Positions 17,876-26,329 of a stretch of 64,000 nucleotides of DNA are shown here, piece after piece. Under the pieces are notes generated by a model. The model saw nothing but the letters and a program-made list of their open reading frames with translations, did not search any database and was not told the origin of the DNA. Location of the stretch: assembly GCF_039544105.1 (NCBI RefSeq), contig NZ_BAABLA010000024.1; one strand, 5' to 3'. Numbering within the stretch: the first letter of the stretch is position 1; each line of letters begins with the position of its first letter. This DNA comes from Haloechinothrix_A salitolerans. GTDB lineage: Bacteria > Actinomycetota > Actinomycetes > Mycobacteriales > Pseudonocardiaceae. Made by a program: the position numbers and the translations under genes.

Positions 17876-19294
17876 GTGAGGATCTGGACACGCAGCCGCG
17901 TCCTGGTGGCGTTGTTCGCGGTGACCGCACTCGTCATCGCGGCCTGCGGGACGCGGGTCGACCACGACAGCATCGTGCGCGCGGCGGACACCGGCGCCGG
18001 GCCAGCGGCGTCGGACGTCGCTCCCGGTGAGCCGGGCTCCGTCGCGGATGCTCCCGGCGCAACGGCAGATCCCGATTCCGACCCGACGACGGGCGAGGCT
18101 GCCGACTCCGGGCGCGGCGACGGCCCCGCGGGGGAGCGAGGCGGATCATCGGGCGACGCGGGCGGAGCCAAGGGTGACTCCGGTGGTGACCAGGGCGGCG
18201 CCACGAACGGCGAGCCCATCGTCATCGGCACCGTCGGTGCGTACTCCGGGCCAGGCGGCGCGGCGCTGGCGCAGGGCGCGCGTGGGTTGCAGGCTTGGGG
18301 CGCGCACGTGAACGCGAACGGAGGCATCAACGGCCGGCCGGTCAAGGTCATCGTGATGGACGACGGCGGCGACGCCGCCAAGGCACGCAGCCTGATGAAG
18401 GAGCTGGTCGAGGAGCACAACGCGGTCGCGGCCGTGGCGGCGATGACCGTCGTGGAGACGTTGAACTCCTGGAAGGGTTACGTCCACGAGAAGAAGTTTC
18501 CCGTCGTCGGCGGCACCTGCGGTCCGGAATGGGTCAAGGCGCCGATGCTGTTTCGACAGTGCCCGTCATCGGCCAACCAGATCTATGGCACGGCGCTCGT
18601 TGGCGCGAAGCACGGCGACGGCACGAAGTTCGGCGGATTGTTCTGTAGCGAGACGCAGTCGTGCACCTACGTCGAGGAGCAGTTGTTCGACAAGGGCGGC
18701 GCCAAGCGCGCCGGGCTTGACCCGGTCTACCGGGCGCGGATCTCGGTATTCCAGGCCGACTTCACCGCCGAGTGCATCCAGGCGCGCAACGCGGGCGTTG
18801 AGCTGTTCATGGTGATCGCTGATCCGAACACGGTCGAACGCGTCACGTCATCGTGTCGCAGGCAGAACTTCACCCCGCAGTATCTGCAGATGTCCAGCAC
18901 GATGCGGCCGCAGTTCGCGAGCAACCCGTCGTTCGAGAACGGGCTGGTCAGCATGTCGGTGTTCCCGTTCGCGGGATTGAGTACCCCGGCGTTCAAGGAG
19001 TTCGCCGCCGCGTGGGAGCGCTTCGGCGATGGCAACGCCCCCGGGCCCGCCGCCGCGCAGGCATGGGCATCAGCGAAGCTGTTCGAGAAAGCCGCCAGCT
19101 CGGCGGGGTCCGAGATCAGCAGGTCGAGCATCGTTACACAGCTGCGGAAGCTGCGGGACGAGCGGCTCGGCGGGCTGACGGTACCGCTGAACTACGACAG
19201 CAGTGGTGTCAGCGACGTCCCGTGCACCTATTACATGCGGATCGCGGGCGGCAAGTGGACCGCGCCCGAGGGCGACGACCTCACCTGCTGGTGA
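17876..19294 (+). CDS. ABC transporter substrate-binding lipoprotein (LivK-type)
   Basis: The product is 472 aa from a GTG preceded by AGGAGG. The signal peptide ends in a lipobox VIAAC (Cys about residue 22), followed by a linker of about 100 residues rich in Asp, Gly, Ala and Ser. The periplasmic-binding-protein type 1 domain begins IVIGTVGAYSGPGG and includes GGINGRPVKVIVMDDGG. It should capture the ligand outside the membrane for the permease. The linker is long for the family and may span the thick cell wall. The ligand is unknown. Confidence 0.85.
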   Translation: MRIWTRSRVLVALFAVTALVIAACGTRVDHDSIVRAADTGAGPAASDVAPGEPGSVADAPGATADPDSDPTTGEAADSGRGDGPAGERGGSSGDAGGAKGDSGGDQGGATNGEPIVIGTVGAYSGPGGAALAQGARGLQAWGAHVNANGGINGRPVKVIVMDDGGDAAKARSLMKELVEEHNAVAAVAAMTVVETLNSWKGYVHEKKFPVVGGTCGPEWVKAPMLFRQCPSSANQIYGTALVGAKHGDGTKFGGLFCSETQSCTYVEEQLFDKGGAKRAGLDPVYRARISVFQADFTAECIQARNAGVELFMVIADPNTVERVTSSCRRQNFTPQYLQMSSTMRPQFASNPSFENGLVSMSVFPFAGLSTPAFKEFAAAWERFGDGNAPGPAAAQAWASAKLFEKAASSAGSEISRSSIVTQLRKLRDERLGGLTVPLNYDSSGVSDVPCTYYMRIAGGKWTAPEGDDLTCW

Positions 19295-19307
19295 GGTGGA
19301 GGTGCCG

Positions 19308-20492
19308 GTGCCGCAACCATCATCAGAGCAGGTGGACGTGCTCGCTCCCGCACGGCTAGGTCCGGTGACACTGCGCAACCGGATCATCAAGTCGGCGACG
19401 TACGAGGGACTGAGCAGAGACGGCCTCGTCACCGACGAGCTGATCGAGTTCCACACCCGGCATGCCGCTGGCGGTGTCGGGATGACGACGGTGGCCTACT
19501 GCGCGGTCGCGCCGGAGGGACGCACCGATCGGCGCCAGATCCTGTGGCGTCCCGACGCGCTGACTGGACTGCGGGCGCTGACCGAAGCGGTGCATGCCGA
19601 GGGCGCGGCGGTGTCCGCCCAGGTCGGACACGCGGGGCCGGTCGCCGATCCGAGGAGCAACCGCGCGCGGGCCGTGGCACCGAGTCGACGGTTCAACCCC
19701 ATGGCCTTCCGCTTCGCACGGCAGGCGACCCACGATGACCTCGCGAGGATCGTTCGGGCACATGCCGACGCGGCGCGCATGGCGGTCGACGCCGGGTTCG
19801 ACGCGGTCGAGATCCACCTCGGGCACAACTACCTCGCGAGCTCGTTCCTGAGCCCGAAGATCAACCGCCGCACCGACTCCTATGGCGGGAGTCTGGCGAA
19901 TCGGGCGCGGCTCGCCAGGGAGATCGCGGCCGCTGTCAGAGCAGCCGTCGACGGTCAGCTCGCGATCACCGCGAAGCTGAACATCGACGACGGGGTGCCG
20001 GGCGGCTTCTGGCTCGACGAGGCGATCACCGTGGCTCGGTGGCTAGAGGCGGACGGCTCACTCGATGCGCTCATGCCGACGGCCGGTAGCTCGCTGCTCA
20101 ACCCGATGTATCTGTTCCGGGGCGACGCGCCGGTGCGTGAGTTCGCCGCGGCCATGCCCCGGCCGGTCGGCCTCGGCGTGCGGATGGTCGGCAAGTACGC
20201 GCTGCGCCACTACCCCTACACCGACGCCTACTTGCTCGATCAGGCGCGGCAGATCCGCGACGCCGTTCGGATGCCGCTGGTTCTGCTCGGTGGGATCACC
20301 ACCAAGCAGGTCATGGACCAGGCGATGCGCGAGGGCTTCCAGTTCGTGGCCATGGCGAGGGCGCTGCTCCGGCAGCCGGACCTAGTCAACCGCATCAAGG
20401 CCGATCCGAGCACGCCCTCGCTGTGCATCCACTGCAACAAGTGCATGCCCACCATCTACAGCGGCACCAGGTGCGTGCTCGCGGAGCCGTAG
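19308..20492 (+). CDS. OYE-family NADH:flavin oxidoreductase
   Basis: From the GTG at 19308 the product is 394 aa, an FMN TIM barrel of the old yellow enzyme/2,4-dienoyl-CoA reductase type. Motifs include NRIIKSATYEGL, AQVGHAGP, the active-site pair in IHLGHNYLASSF and SPKINRRTDSYGGS. The C-terminus keeps CIHCNKC and a fourth Cys, like the 4Fe-4S site of dienoyl-CoA reductases, but the NAD-binding second half of those enzymes is absent. A GAGGTGGAG precedes the start; the frame open further upstream overlaps the binding-protein gene and is not used. A steroid-ring or enoyl reductase role is inferred. Confidence 0.8.
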   Translation: MPQPSSEQVDVLAPARLGPVTLRNRIIKSATYEGLSRDGLVTDELIEFHTRHAAGGVGMTTVAYCAVAPEGRTDRRQILWRPDALTGLRALTEAVHAEGAAVSAQVGHAGPVADPRSNRARAVAPSRRFNPMAFRFARQATHDDLARIVRAHADAARMAVDAGFDAVEIHLGHNYLASSFLSPKINRRTDSYGGSLANRARLAREIAAAVRAAVDGQLAITAKLNIDDGVPGGFWLDEAITVARWLEADGSLDALMPTAGSSLLNPMYLFRGDAPVREFAAAMPRPVGLGVRMVGKYALRHYPYTDAYLLDQARQIRDAVRMPLVLLGGITTKQVMDQAMREGFQFVAMARALLRQPDLVNRIKADPSTPSLCIHCNKCMPTIYSGTRCVLAEP

Positions 20493-20522
20493 GCGCCGCC
20501 CACCGACGTCCCCACGGAGCGG

Positions 20523-22115
20523 CTAGGTCGTCATCAGCTCCGCGCAGCGCTCGCCGATCATCATGGCGGGTGCGTTGGTGTTACCGCCGGTCACGGTGGG
20601 CATGATCGACGCGTCCGCGACGCGCAGGCCCTCGATGCCACGCACCCGCAGCTGCGGGTCGACGACGGCGCGCTCGTCGGCGCCCATCCGGCAGGTGCCG
20701 ACCGGGTGATAGACGCTGTGCACCCGGTTTGGCAGCTCGCGACGCAGCGACGTCTCGTCACGGAACGCGTCGCCGGGACTGAACTCGGCGCGTACGTCGC
20801 CCGCGATGAGCTTGTTCGCCATGATCTCCCTGGTGAGCTGAATGCCCTCGATCAGCAGATCCGCGTCAGCGGGTTCGGCGAGGTACGCCGGGTCGATCAG
20901 CGGTGCCGCCGTGGGGTCGGACGACGCCAGCCGTACCTCGCCCCTGCTCTGCGGGTAGATCAACGTCGGCAGCACCGTCAGCGCGGGTCGCTTGTCAGGC
21001 CGGTGGATCACCGGCGCGTCCTGGTTCGGCACCGGATACGACCACGGCAGCGTGTGGAACTGGATGTCGGGCCGATCGGTCGCCCGGGACGACCGCACGA
21101 AACCCACCGCCTCGAACACCGTACGTCCGAACCACGAATCACCTCGGAGCATCTCGGTGAGTACGCCGGACGCGAAGTGCAGAGCCGTGCCTCGGTGGAC
21201 CGCGGATGGCATCAGGAACGACATCGGCACGAACAGGTGGTCGTGCAGGTTCTTGCCCACTGGCAGGTCCGCGCGCACCGTGATGCCCATGTCGCGCAAG
21301 TGTCCAGCGGGCCCGATGCCGGAGAGCAACAGCAGGTGCGGTGAGCCGAACACACCAGCCGCCAGCACCACTTCCTGGGAGGCGGTGATCACCCGGGTGC
21401 CGGACTTCTCGGCGATCTCCACACCGGTGACGCGGTCGCCGCTGAACGTCAGCCGCGTGACGTGTGCCTTGGTCAGTACCCGCAGGTTCGGGTTCCCGCC
21501 CAGGTACCCACGTGACGAGCTGTAGCGCAGCCCGTCGGCCGCGCTCTCCTGGAAGATGCTGACGCCTTCCTGCTCGGCGCCGTTGTAGTCGTCGAGCTTT
21601 GGCACGCCCACGGTGTCGCTGAGCGATTCGATGAACGACGTCGATGCCTCGGTGAGGTCGCGCTGCCGGGTCACCTTGATCGGGCCACCCGCACCGCGCA
21701 GCTCGTTCGCGCCTTCTTCCCAGTCCTCCATCCGCTTGAAGCTCGGCAGGACGTCGTCATAGCTCCAGCCGTCGCAGCCCTCGGCGGCCCAGCCGTCGTA
21801 GTCGGCGCGGTTGCCGCGTACGAACAGCATCCCGTTCACCGAGCTGGAGCCGCCGAGCACCTTGCCGCGCGTCGACGGGATCTGGCGCTCCAGCGCGTGC
21901 TTTTGCGGCACCGTCGAGAAGCCCCAGTCGAATCGCTTCTTGAGCTGGGGCACGCTGTGCATCGGGGCGATCATGCCCGGTACCCGGACGAACCGGCTCT
22001 TGTCCGGCCCGCCAGCCTCGATGAGCACCACGCTCGCGCCGTGCTCCGCGAGCCTGCTCGCCACCGCGCAGCCGGCGCTACCCGCGCCGACAACGACGTA
22101 GTCCGCTTCCGTCAT
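20523..22115 (-). CDS. GMC-family FAD oxidoreductase
   Basis: The product is 530 aa of the glucose-methanol-choline oxidoreductase family. The FAD-binding motif is YVVVGAGSAGCAVASRL at the N-terminus. The signature GKVLGGSSSVNGM and the active-site region NRVHSVYHPVGTCRMG are present. The ATG at 22115 follows a GAGG; a longer frame upstream is Arg-rich and unlikely. The gene follows fadE27 after 52 bp on the same strand, so it may be the last gene of the KstR-controlled fadE26-fadE27 unit. A sterol or hydroxysteroid alcohol is a reasonable but untested substrate. Confidence 0.82.
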   Translation of the reverse strand: MTEADYVVVGAGSAGCAVASRLAEHGASVVLIEAGGPDKSRFVRVPGMIAPMHSVPQLKKRFDWGFSTVPQKHALERQIPSTRGKVLGGSSSVNGMLFVRGNRADYDGWAAEGCDGWSYDDVLPSFKRMEDWEEGANELRGAGGPIKVTRQRDLTEASTSFIESLSDTVGVPKLDDYNGAEQEGVSIFQESAADGLRYSSSRGYLGGNPNLRVLTKAHVTRLTFSGDRVTGVEIAEKSGTRVITASQEVVLAAGVFGSPHLLLLSGIGPAGHLRDMGITVRADLPVGKNLHDHLFVPMSFLMPSAVHRGTALHFASGVLTEMLRGDSWFGRTVFEAVGFVRSSRATDRPDIQFHTLPWSYPVPNQDAPVIHRPDKRPALTVLPTLIYPQSRGEVRLASSDPTAAPLIDPAYLAEPADADLLIEGIQLTREIMANKLIAGDVRAEFSPGDAFRDETSLRRELPNRVHSVYHPVGTCRMGADERAVVDPQLRVRGIEGLRVADASIMPTVTGGNTNAPAMMIGERCAELMTT

Positions 22116-22167
22116 GGTTGTGACCTCGATCCGAACGTAGGGGCCGCCGTGCGGCGCTGTGTGATGC

Positions 22168-23247
22168 TCATGTCTCCGCCGCCAACAGCGAGCCAAGCGT
22201 ACGCAGCTGGGACGTCGCGCCGCCGAGCGCGAACTCGGCACGCTTGGCCGCGGCGAAGTAACGGTGTGGCGGTGCGTCGGTGTCGATGCCGACGCCGCCG
22301 TGCAGGTGCACCGCGGTGTGTGCCACCCGGTGTCCCGCGTCGGCTGCCCAGAACTTCGCCGTCGCGACCTGCTCGCCGGCTGGCAGGCCCTCGGCGAGTC
22401 GCCATGCCGCCTGCCACAGCGTCAGCCGCACCGCCTCGACGTCGATGTAGGCGTCCGCGAGCCGCTGCCGTACCGCCTGGAATGACCCGATCGGCTTGTC
22501 GAACTGCTCCCGCTGGCGGGTGTACTCGCCGGTCAGCTCCAGCGCGCGTTCCACGATGCCGAGCTGCAGCGCGCACAGCCTGACGATGGCGTGCTGCCTG
22601 GTCGACGTCGTGGCGTCAGGTTCGCTGAGGACGTCGTCCGCCGCGACGGCGACGTCTTGCAACTCGACCAGCGCCGCGTCGTCGCCGTTGACGGTGCGCT
22701 GCGCGGAGACCGTGACGCCGTGCGCGTCGGCTGGGACGACGACCAGCGCGTCGCCGTCGTCGGCGGCCACCTCGCACAGGAACGCTCCCGCGTGGACGCC
22801 GTCGAGCACGGCGGTCTGCGTGCCGGATACCAGCCAGCTATCACCGGAGGGCCGCAGGGTGAACGGCGCGGGCGCGCCCTCGTCGGCCAGCGCAACCGCC
22901 AGTGTGGCCTCGCCCCTGCTGACCGGCAGGATCCAGCGTTCGATGTGCGCTGGCGTGCCGAACCCGGCGAGCGCCGATGCCGCGGTCACGCTACTCAGAT
23001 AGGGCACCGGTGCCGCCGTCCTGCCGATTTCGATCAGCAGGCTGCACTGCTCGAGCAGGCCGAACCCACCGCCGCCGGTTTCGGCGGGCAGCGCGGCGTC
23101 GAGCAGCCCAGCCGTGGCCATCGACCGCCACAGGTCGGGGTCGAAACCGCCGAGGTCGCGGTCGGGGTGCCGCTCGGCCCAGTCGGTGAGTACGCGCCGG
23201 GCGAGGCCGGCGAGGTCGTGTTGCGCTTCGGTGAGGCTGAAGTCCAT
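22168..23247 (-). CDS. fadE27: acyl-CoA dehydrogenase subunit FadE27 (ChsE5)
   Basis: The product is 359 aa, shorter than typical acyl-CoA dehydrogenases. The C-terminal half carries REQFDKPIGSFQAVRQRLAD and HLHGGVGIDTDAP. The catalytic Glu position is not obvious, as in the partner-type subunits of steroid acyl-CoA dehydrogenases, which form alpha2beta2 heterotetramers. In mycobacteria FadE26-FadE27 (ChsE4-ChsE5) oxidises the C27 and C24 steroid CoA esters. Order and orientation relative to hsd4A and yrbE4A are as in M. tuberculosis. It lies 21 bp after fadE26. Confidence 0.85.
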   Translation of the reverse strand: MDFSLTEAQHDLAGLARRVLTDWAERHPDRDLGGFDPDLWRSMATAGLLDAALPAETGGGGFGLLEQCSLLIEIGRTAAPVPYLSSVTAASALAGFGTPAHIERWILPVSRGEATLAVALADEGAPAPFTLRPSGDSWLVSGTQTAVLDGVHAGAFLCEVAADDGDALVVVPADAHGVTVSAQRTVNGDDAALVELQDVAVAADDVLSEPDATTSTRQHAIVRLCALQLGIVERALELTGEYTRQREQFDKPIGSFQAVRQRLADAYIDVEAVRLTLWQAAWRLAEGLPAGEQVATAKFWAADAGHRVAHTAVHLHGGVGIDTDAPPHRYFAAAKRAEFALGGATSQLRTLGSLLAAET

Positions 23248-23268
23248 GGGTGTCCTTAACGGAGTCGC

Positions 23269-24450
23269 TTACCGGGAGACGGGCTGGCCGAGGGCGGTCG
23301 CGGCGATGATGTCGCGCTGCACCTCGTTGGTGCCGCCGCCGAAGGTGAGGATCAGTGACGCGCGGTGCATCCGCTCGACGCGGCCGTGCAGCAGCGCGTC
23401 GGGCGAGCCCTCCCGGACGACGCCACCGGTGCCGAGTACTTCGAGGAGCAGCCGGTAGCCCTCGGTGGCGAACTCGGTGCCGAACACCTTGGTCGCGGAT
23501 GCCTCAGCGGGCGCGAGGTCGCCGGTGTCGGCGGCCCAAGCGATCCGCCAGTTGCGGAGCTTGAGGTACTCGGTGTTGGCATGCACCCGAGCCAGGTGTG
23601 TGCGTACCCACTCGGCGTCGATGATCCGGGAGCCGTCTGGCTGCTTGGTGCGCTGCGCCCACTCACGCACCTGCCGCAGCGACTCTTGCAACGGCGCGGC
23701 CGAGGTGAGCGCGACCCGTTCGTGGTTGAGCTGGTTGGTGATGAGCGGCCACCCCTTGTGCTCCTCGCCGACCAGCGCCGACGTTGGCAGCCGGACGTCG
23801 GAGTAGTAGGTGGCGCTGGTGCCTGGGCCCGCGACGGTGTGCACCTTGGTCCAGGAGAACCCGTCGGCGTCGGTAGGCACGATCAGAATGGACAGTCCTT
23901 TGTGCTTGCTCGCTTCCGGATCGGTGCGCGCGGCCAGCCAGACGTAGTCGGCGTACTCGATGAGGCTGGTCCACATCTTCTGTCCGTTCACGACATACTC
24001 ATCGCCCTGCCGTACGGCCTTCGTGCGAAGCGAGGCGAGGTCGGTACCCGCTTCCGGTTCGGAGTAGCCGATCGAGAAGTGCAGCTCGCCGCGCGCGATC
24101 CGGGGGAGATAGAACGACTTCTGCTCGTCCGTGCCGTAGCGCATGATGGTCGGCCCGATGGTGTTGAGAGTCAGGAACGGCACCGGGACCCCGGCGATCG
24201 CCGCCTCGTCGGTGAAGATCAGCTGGTCAAGCATCGGGCGGGCCTGGCCGCCGTACTCCTCTGGCCAGCCGATGGCGAGCCAGCCGTCCGCGCCGAGCTG
24301 GCGCACGATCTCCTTGTACGCGGTACCGTCGCCGTACTCGCCGCCCGACGTCTTGAGTCCCTCGCGTCGCTCCGGAGTCATCAGCGTCGCGAAGTAGTCG
24401 CGGAGCTGCTCGCGCAGTCGTTGCTGCCCTTCGGTGAAGCTGATCCTCAT
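23269..24450 (-). CDS. fadE26: acyl-CoA dehydrogenase subunit FadE26 (ChsE4)
   Basis: The product is 393 aa from the ATG at 24450 (MRISFTEGQQRLREQ). Family motifs are strong: YFATLMTPERREGL, LIFTDEAAIAGVPVPFL, HFSIGYSEPEAGTDLASL, NGQKMWTSLIEYADYVWLA and the C-terminal LTFGGGTNEVQRDIIA. These closely resemble mycobacterial FadE26. It forms the FAD-binding heterotetramer with FadE27. An in-frame extension up to 24513 runs through a KstR box and is rejected. The gene is divergent from hsd4A with two KstR boxes between them. Confidence 0.9.
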   Translation of the reverse strand: MRISFTEGQQRLREQLRDYFATLMTPERREGLKTSGGEYGDGTAYKEIVRQLGADGWLAIGWPEEYGGQARPMLDQLIFTDEAAIAGVPVPFLTLNTIGPTIMRYGTDEQKSFYLPRIARGELHFSIGYSEPEAGTDLASLRTKAVRQGDEYVVNGQKMWTSLIEYADYVWLAARTDPEASKHKGLSILIVPTDADGFSWTKVHTVAGPGTSATYYSDVRLPTSALVGEEHKGWPLITNQLNHERVALTSAAPLQESLRQVREWAQRTKQPDGSRIIDAEWVRTHLARVHANTEYLKLRNWRIAWAADTGDLAPAEASATKVFGTEFATEGYRLLLEVLGTGGVVREGSPDALLHGRVERMHRASLILTFGGGTNEVQRDIIAATALGQPVSR

Positions 24451-24483
24451 CCACGGCCTCCGGTGCGCTTCCTTGTGAAAAAC

Positions 24484-24497
24484 GAGAACACGTTCTA
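24484..24497. promoter_or_regulatory. KstR-like operator (fadE26 side)
   Basis: GAGAACACGTTCTA matches 7 of 8 fixed positions of the KstR box, 33 nt upstream of the fadE26 ATG. Confidence 0.75.
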
Positions 24498-24505
24498 GTG
24501 TAGCC

Positions 24506-24519
24506 AAGAACACGTTCTA
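24506..24519. promoter_or_regulatory. KstR-like operator (hsd4A side)
   Basis: AAGAACACGTTCTA matches 7 of 8 fixed positions and lies 24 nt upstream of the hsd4A start. The centres of the two boxes are 22 bp apart, about two helical turns, so two repressor dimers could bind the same face. Confidence 0.75.
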
Positions 24520-24543
24520 GATGGAATCCCTGGCGTTGTAAAG

Positions 24544-25464
24544 GTGTGTGACAGCTCAGTGCGGACATCCAGTGGTGCGGGCAGTCTTGAGGGCCGCGTC
24601 GCCGTCGTGACCGGCGCGGGAGCCGGGCTCGGCAGGGCCGAGGCATTGGCTCTGGCGGAGACGGGCGCCAGCGTCGTCGTCAACGACGTCAGCGACGCCG
24701 CCGCCAAGGTTGTCGACGAGATCGAGGCGGCGGGCGGCAAGGCAACCCTCGTCACCGGTGACGTCGGCGAGCGCGCCACGGCGGACGCGCTGCTGAGCAC
24801 CGCCGTCGAGCGGTTCGGCGGGCTGGACGTGCTGGTCAACAACGCTGGTCTGCTACGCGACCGGATGCTGTTCTCCATGAGCGACGAGGACTGGGACGAA
24901 GTCATCCGGGTCCATCTGCGCGGCCACTTCTTGCTCTCCCGCAACGCCGCCGCGTACTGGCGGGACAAGTCCAAGGCCGAAGGCGCGCCGGTCTACGGCA
25001 GCGTCATCAACACCGCCTCCGAGGCGTTCCTGTTCGGCGCGGCGGGCCAGCCCAACTACGCCGCCGCCAAGGGCGGGATCGCGGCGCTGACCGTGGCCAC
25101 CGCGCGCGGGACGTCCCGCTACGGCGTGCGCGCCAACGTGATCTGCCCGCGCGCTCGCACCGCCATGACCGAAGACGTGTTCGGGCCAGCGCCAGAAGGC
25201 AAGATCGACCCGCTCTCGGTGGAGCACGTCGCGCCGTTCGTCGCGTTCCTCGCATCGCCCGCTGCCGAGCACATCACCGGCCAAGTCTTCGTCGTGCACA
25301 GTGGGATGGTGGCGCTGCTCGCACCGCCGACCGTGCGGCAACGCTTCGACACGCAGGGTGATACCTGGAGCGTCGATGAGCTGGCGGAGTCCGTCGGTGG
25401 CTACTTCGCTACCCGCGGTGATGATGACGGCTTCTCGGCCACCGATCTGATGTCGCTGCCGTGA
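24544..25464 (+). CDS. hsd4A: hydroxysteroid dehydrogenase Hsd4A (SDR)
   Basis: The product is 306 aa with a short-chain dehydrogenase fold. It has the cofactor motif TGAGAGLGRAEA, the NNAG motif, and the catalytic YAAAK. The stretches DRMLFSMSDEDWDEV, LRGHFLLSRNAA and RANVICPRARTAMT, and the C-terminus FSATDLM, are those of Hsd4A. That enzyme acts as a 17-beta-hydroxysteroid and 22-hydroxy-acyl-CoA dehydrogenase. It is upstream of the mce4 genes as in mycobacteria. The GTG at 24544 is the earliest start; GTG 24559 is an alternative, and neither has a strong ribosome binding site. Confidence 0.85.
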   Translation: MCDSSVRTSSGAGSLEGRVAVVTGAGAGLGRAEALALAETGASVVVNDVSDAAAKVVDEIEAAGGKATLVTGDVGERATADALLSTAVERFGGLDVLVNNAGLLRDRMLFSMSDEDWDEVIRVHLRGHFLLSRNAAAYWRDKSKAEGAPVYGSVINTASEAFLFGAAGQPNYAAAKGGIAALTVATARGTSRYGVRANVICPRARTAMTEDVFGPAPEGKIDPLSVEHVAPFVAFLASPAAEHITGQVFVVHSGMVALLAPPTVRQRFDTQGDTWSVDELAESVGGYFATRGDDDGFSATDLMSLP

Positions 25465-25519
25465 TCCGCGGCGTGCCGCATCGTTGTATCCACAAATTCA
25501 GTGAGGAGAGAAGCAGATC

Positions 25520-26281
25520 ATGGGTCGATTGGCTGGCAAGGTCGCGCTCATCACCGGGGCCGCCCGGGGGCAGGGCGCTTCGGCGGCGCGGCGCTTCGTC
25601 GAGGAGGGCGCGAAGGTCGTCATCGCCGACATCCTGGATACCGAGGGTAAGCAGCTCGCGGATGAGCTGGGGGACGCGGCGCGCTACCAGCGGCTCGACG
25701 TCACCGACGAGGCTGAGTGGCAGGCGGCCGTCGAGCGCACGGTCGCCGAGTTCGGCATGATCAACGTCTTGGTGAACAACGCGGGCGTGCTGCACTTCTC
25801 GAAGCTGGAGGAGACCACGCTGGACGACTACCAGCGAATCATTGGGGTCAACCAAACCGGAACCTTTCTCGGGTTACGCTCGGTCGTCGCACCTATGCGA
25901 GCGGCCGGAGGTGGCGCGATCGTGAACGTCTCGTCGATAGAGGGCATCGCGGGGCTGCCGCACGTGATCGCCTACACCGCCAGCAAGTACGCGATCCGGG
26001 GGATGACGAAGTCCGCCGCGCTGGAACTGGGTGAGTACGGCATCCGGGTCAACTCGGTGCATCCCGGCATGATCGACACCAAGATGGTGCACGACGCCGT
26101 TGGCGGGGAAGACGTCGACACCAGCTGGATCGGCAAGAAGCTCGCGCTCGGCAGGCTCGGCAGGCCAGGCGAGATCGCCGAACTGGTCCTGTTCCTCGTC
26201 AGCGACGAGAGCTCTTACTGCACCGGAGCCGAGTTCGTCGCAGACGGCGGTGCCACCGCGACCCACGCGTTGAAGCTGTAA
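25520..26281 (+). CDS. short-chain dehydrogenase (hydroxysteroid type)
   Basis: The product is 253 aa, a classical SDR. The motifs are TGAARGQGASAARRF, NNAGVLHF, SSIEGIAG, the catalytic YTASK and RVNSVHPGMIDT. It resembles 3-alpha/20-beta-hydroxysteroid dehydrogenases. The ATG follows a GAGGAGAG. It stands 55 bp after hsd4A and 48 bp before yrbE4A, a position where the mycobacterial mce4 locus has no gene, so it is an addition to the operon. The exact hydroxyl oxidised is not known. Confidence 0.85.
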   Translation: MGRLAGKVALITGAARGQGASAARRFVEEGAKVVIADILDTEGKQLADELGDAARYQRLDVTDEAEWQAAVERTVAEFGMINVLVNNAGVLHFSKLEETTLDDYQRIIGVNQTGTFLGLRSVVAPMRAAGGGAIVNVSSIEGIAGLPHVIAYTASKYAIRGMTKSAALELGEYGIRVNSVHPGMIDTKMVHDAVGGEDVDTSWIGKKLALGRLGRPGEIAELVLFLVSDESSYCTGAEFVADGGATATHALKL

Positions 26282-26329
26282 GCCCATGCGGAAAGCCGCG
26301 CCGGCGAATCCGGTGCCAGGAGGTAATCG

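Noticed and set aside
16577..17965. A 462-codon minus-strand frame across livG and livF
   Set aside because: Both plus-strand genes have complete ATPase motifs. The minus frame is His/Arg/Gln-rich and matches nothing.
24451..24513. Upstream extension of fadE26
   Set aside because: It runs through a KstR box. ATG 24450 gives the conserved MRISFTEGQ start.
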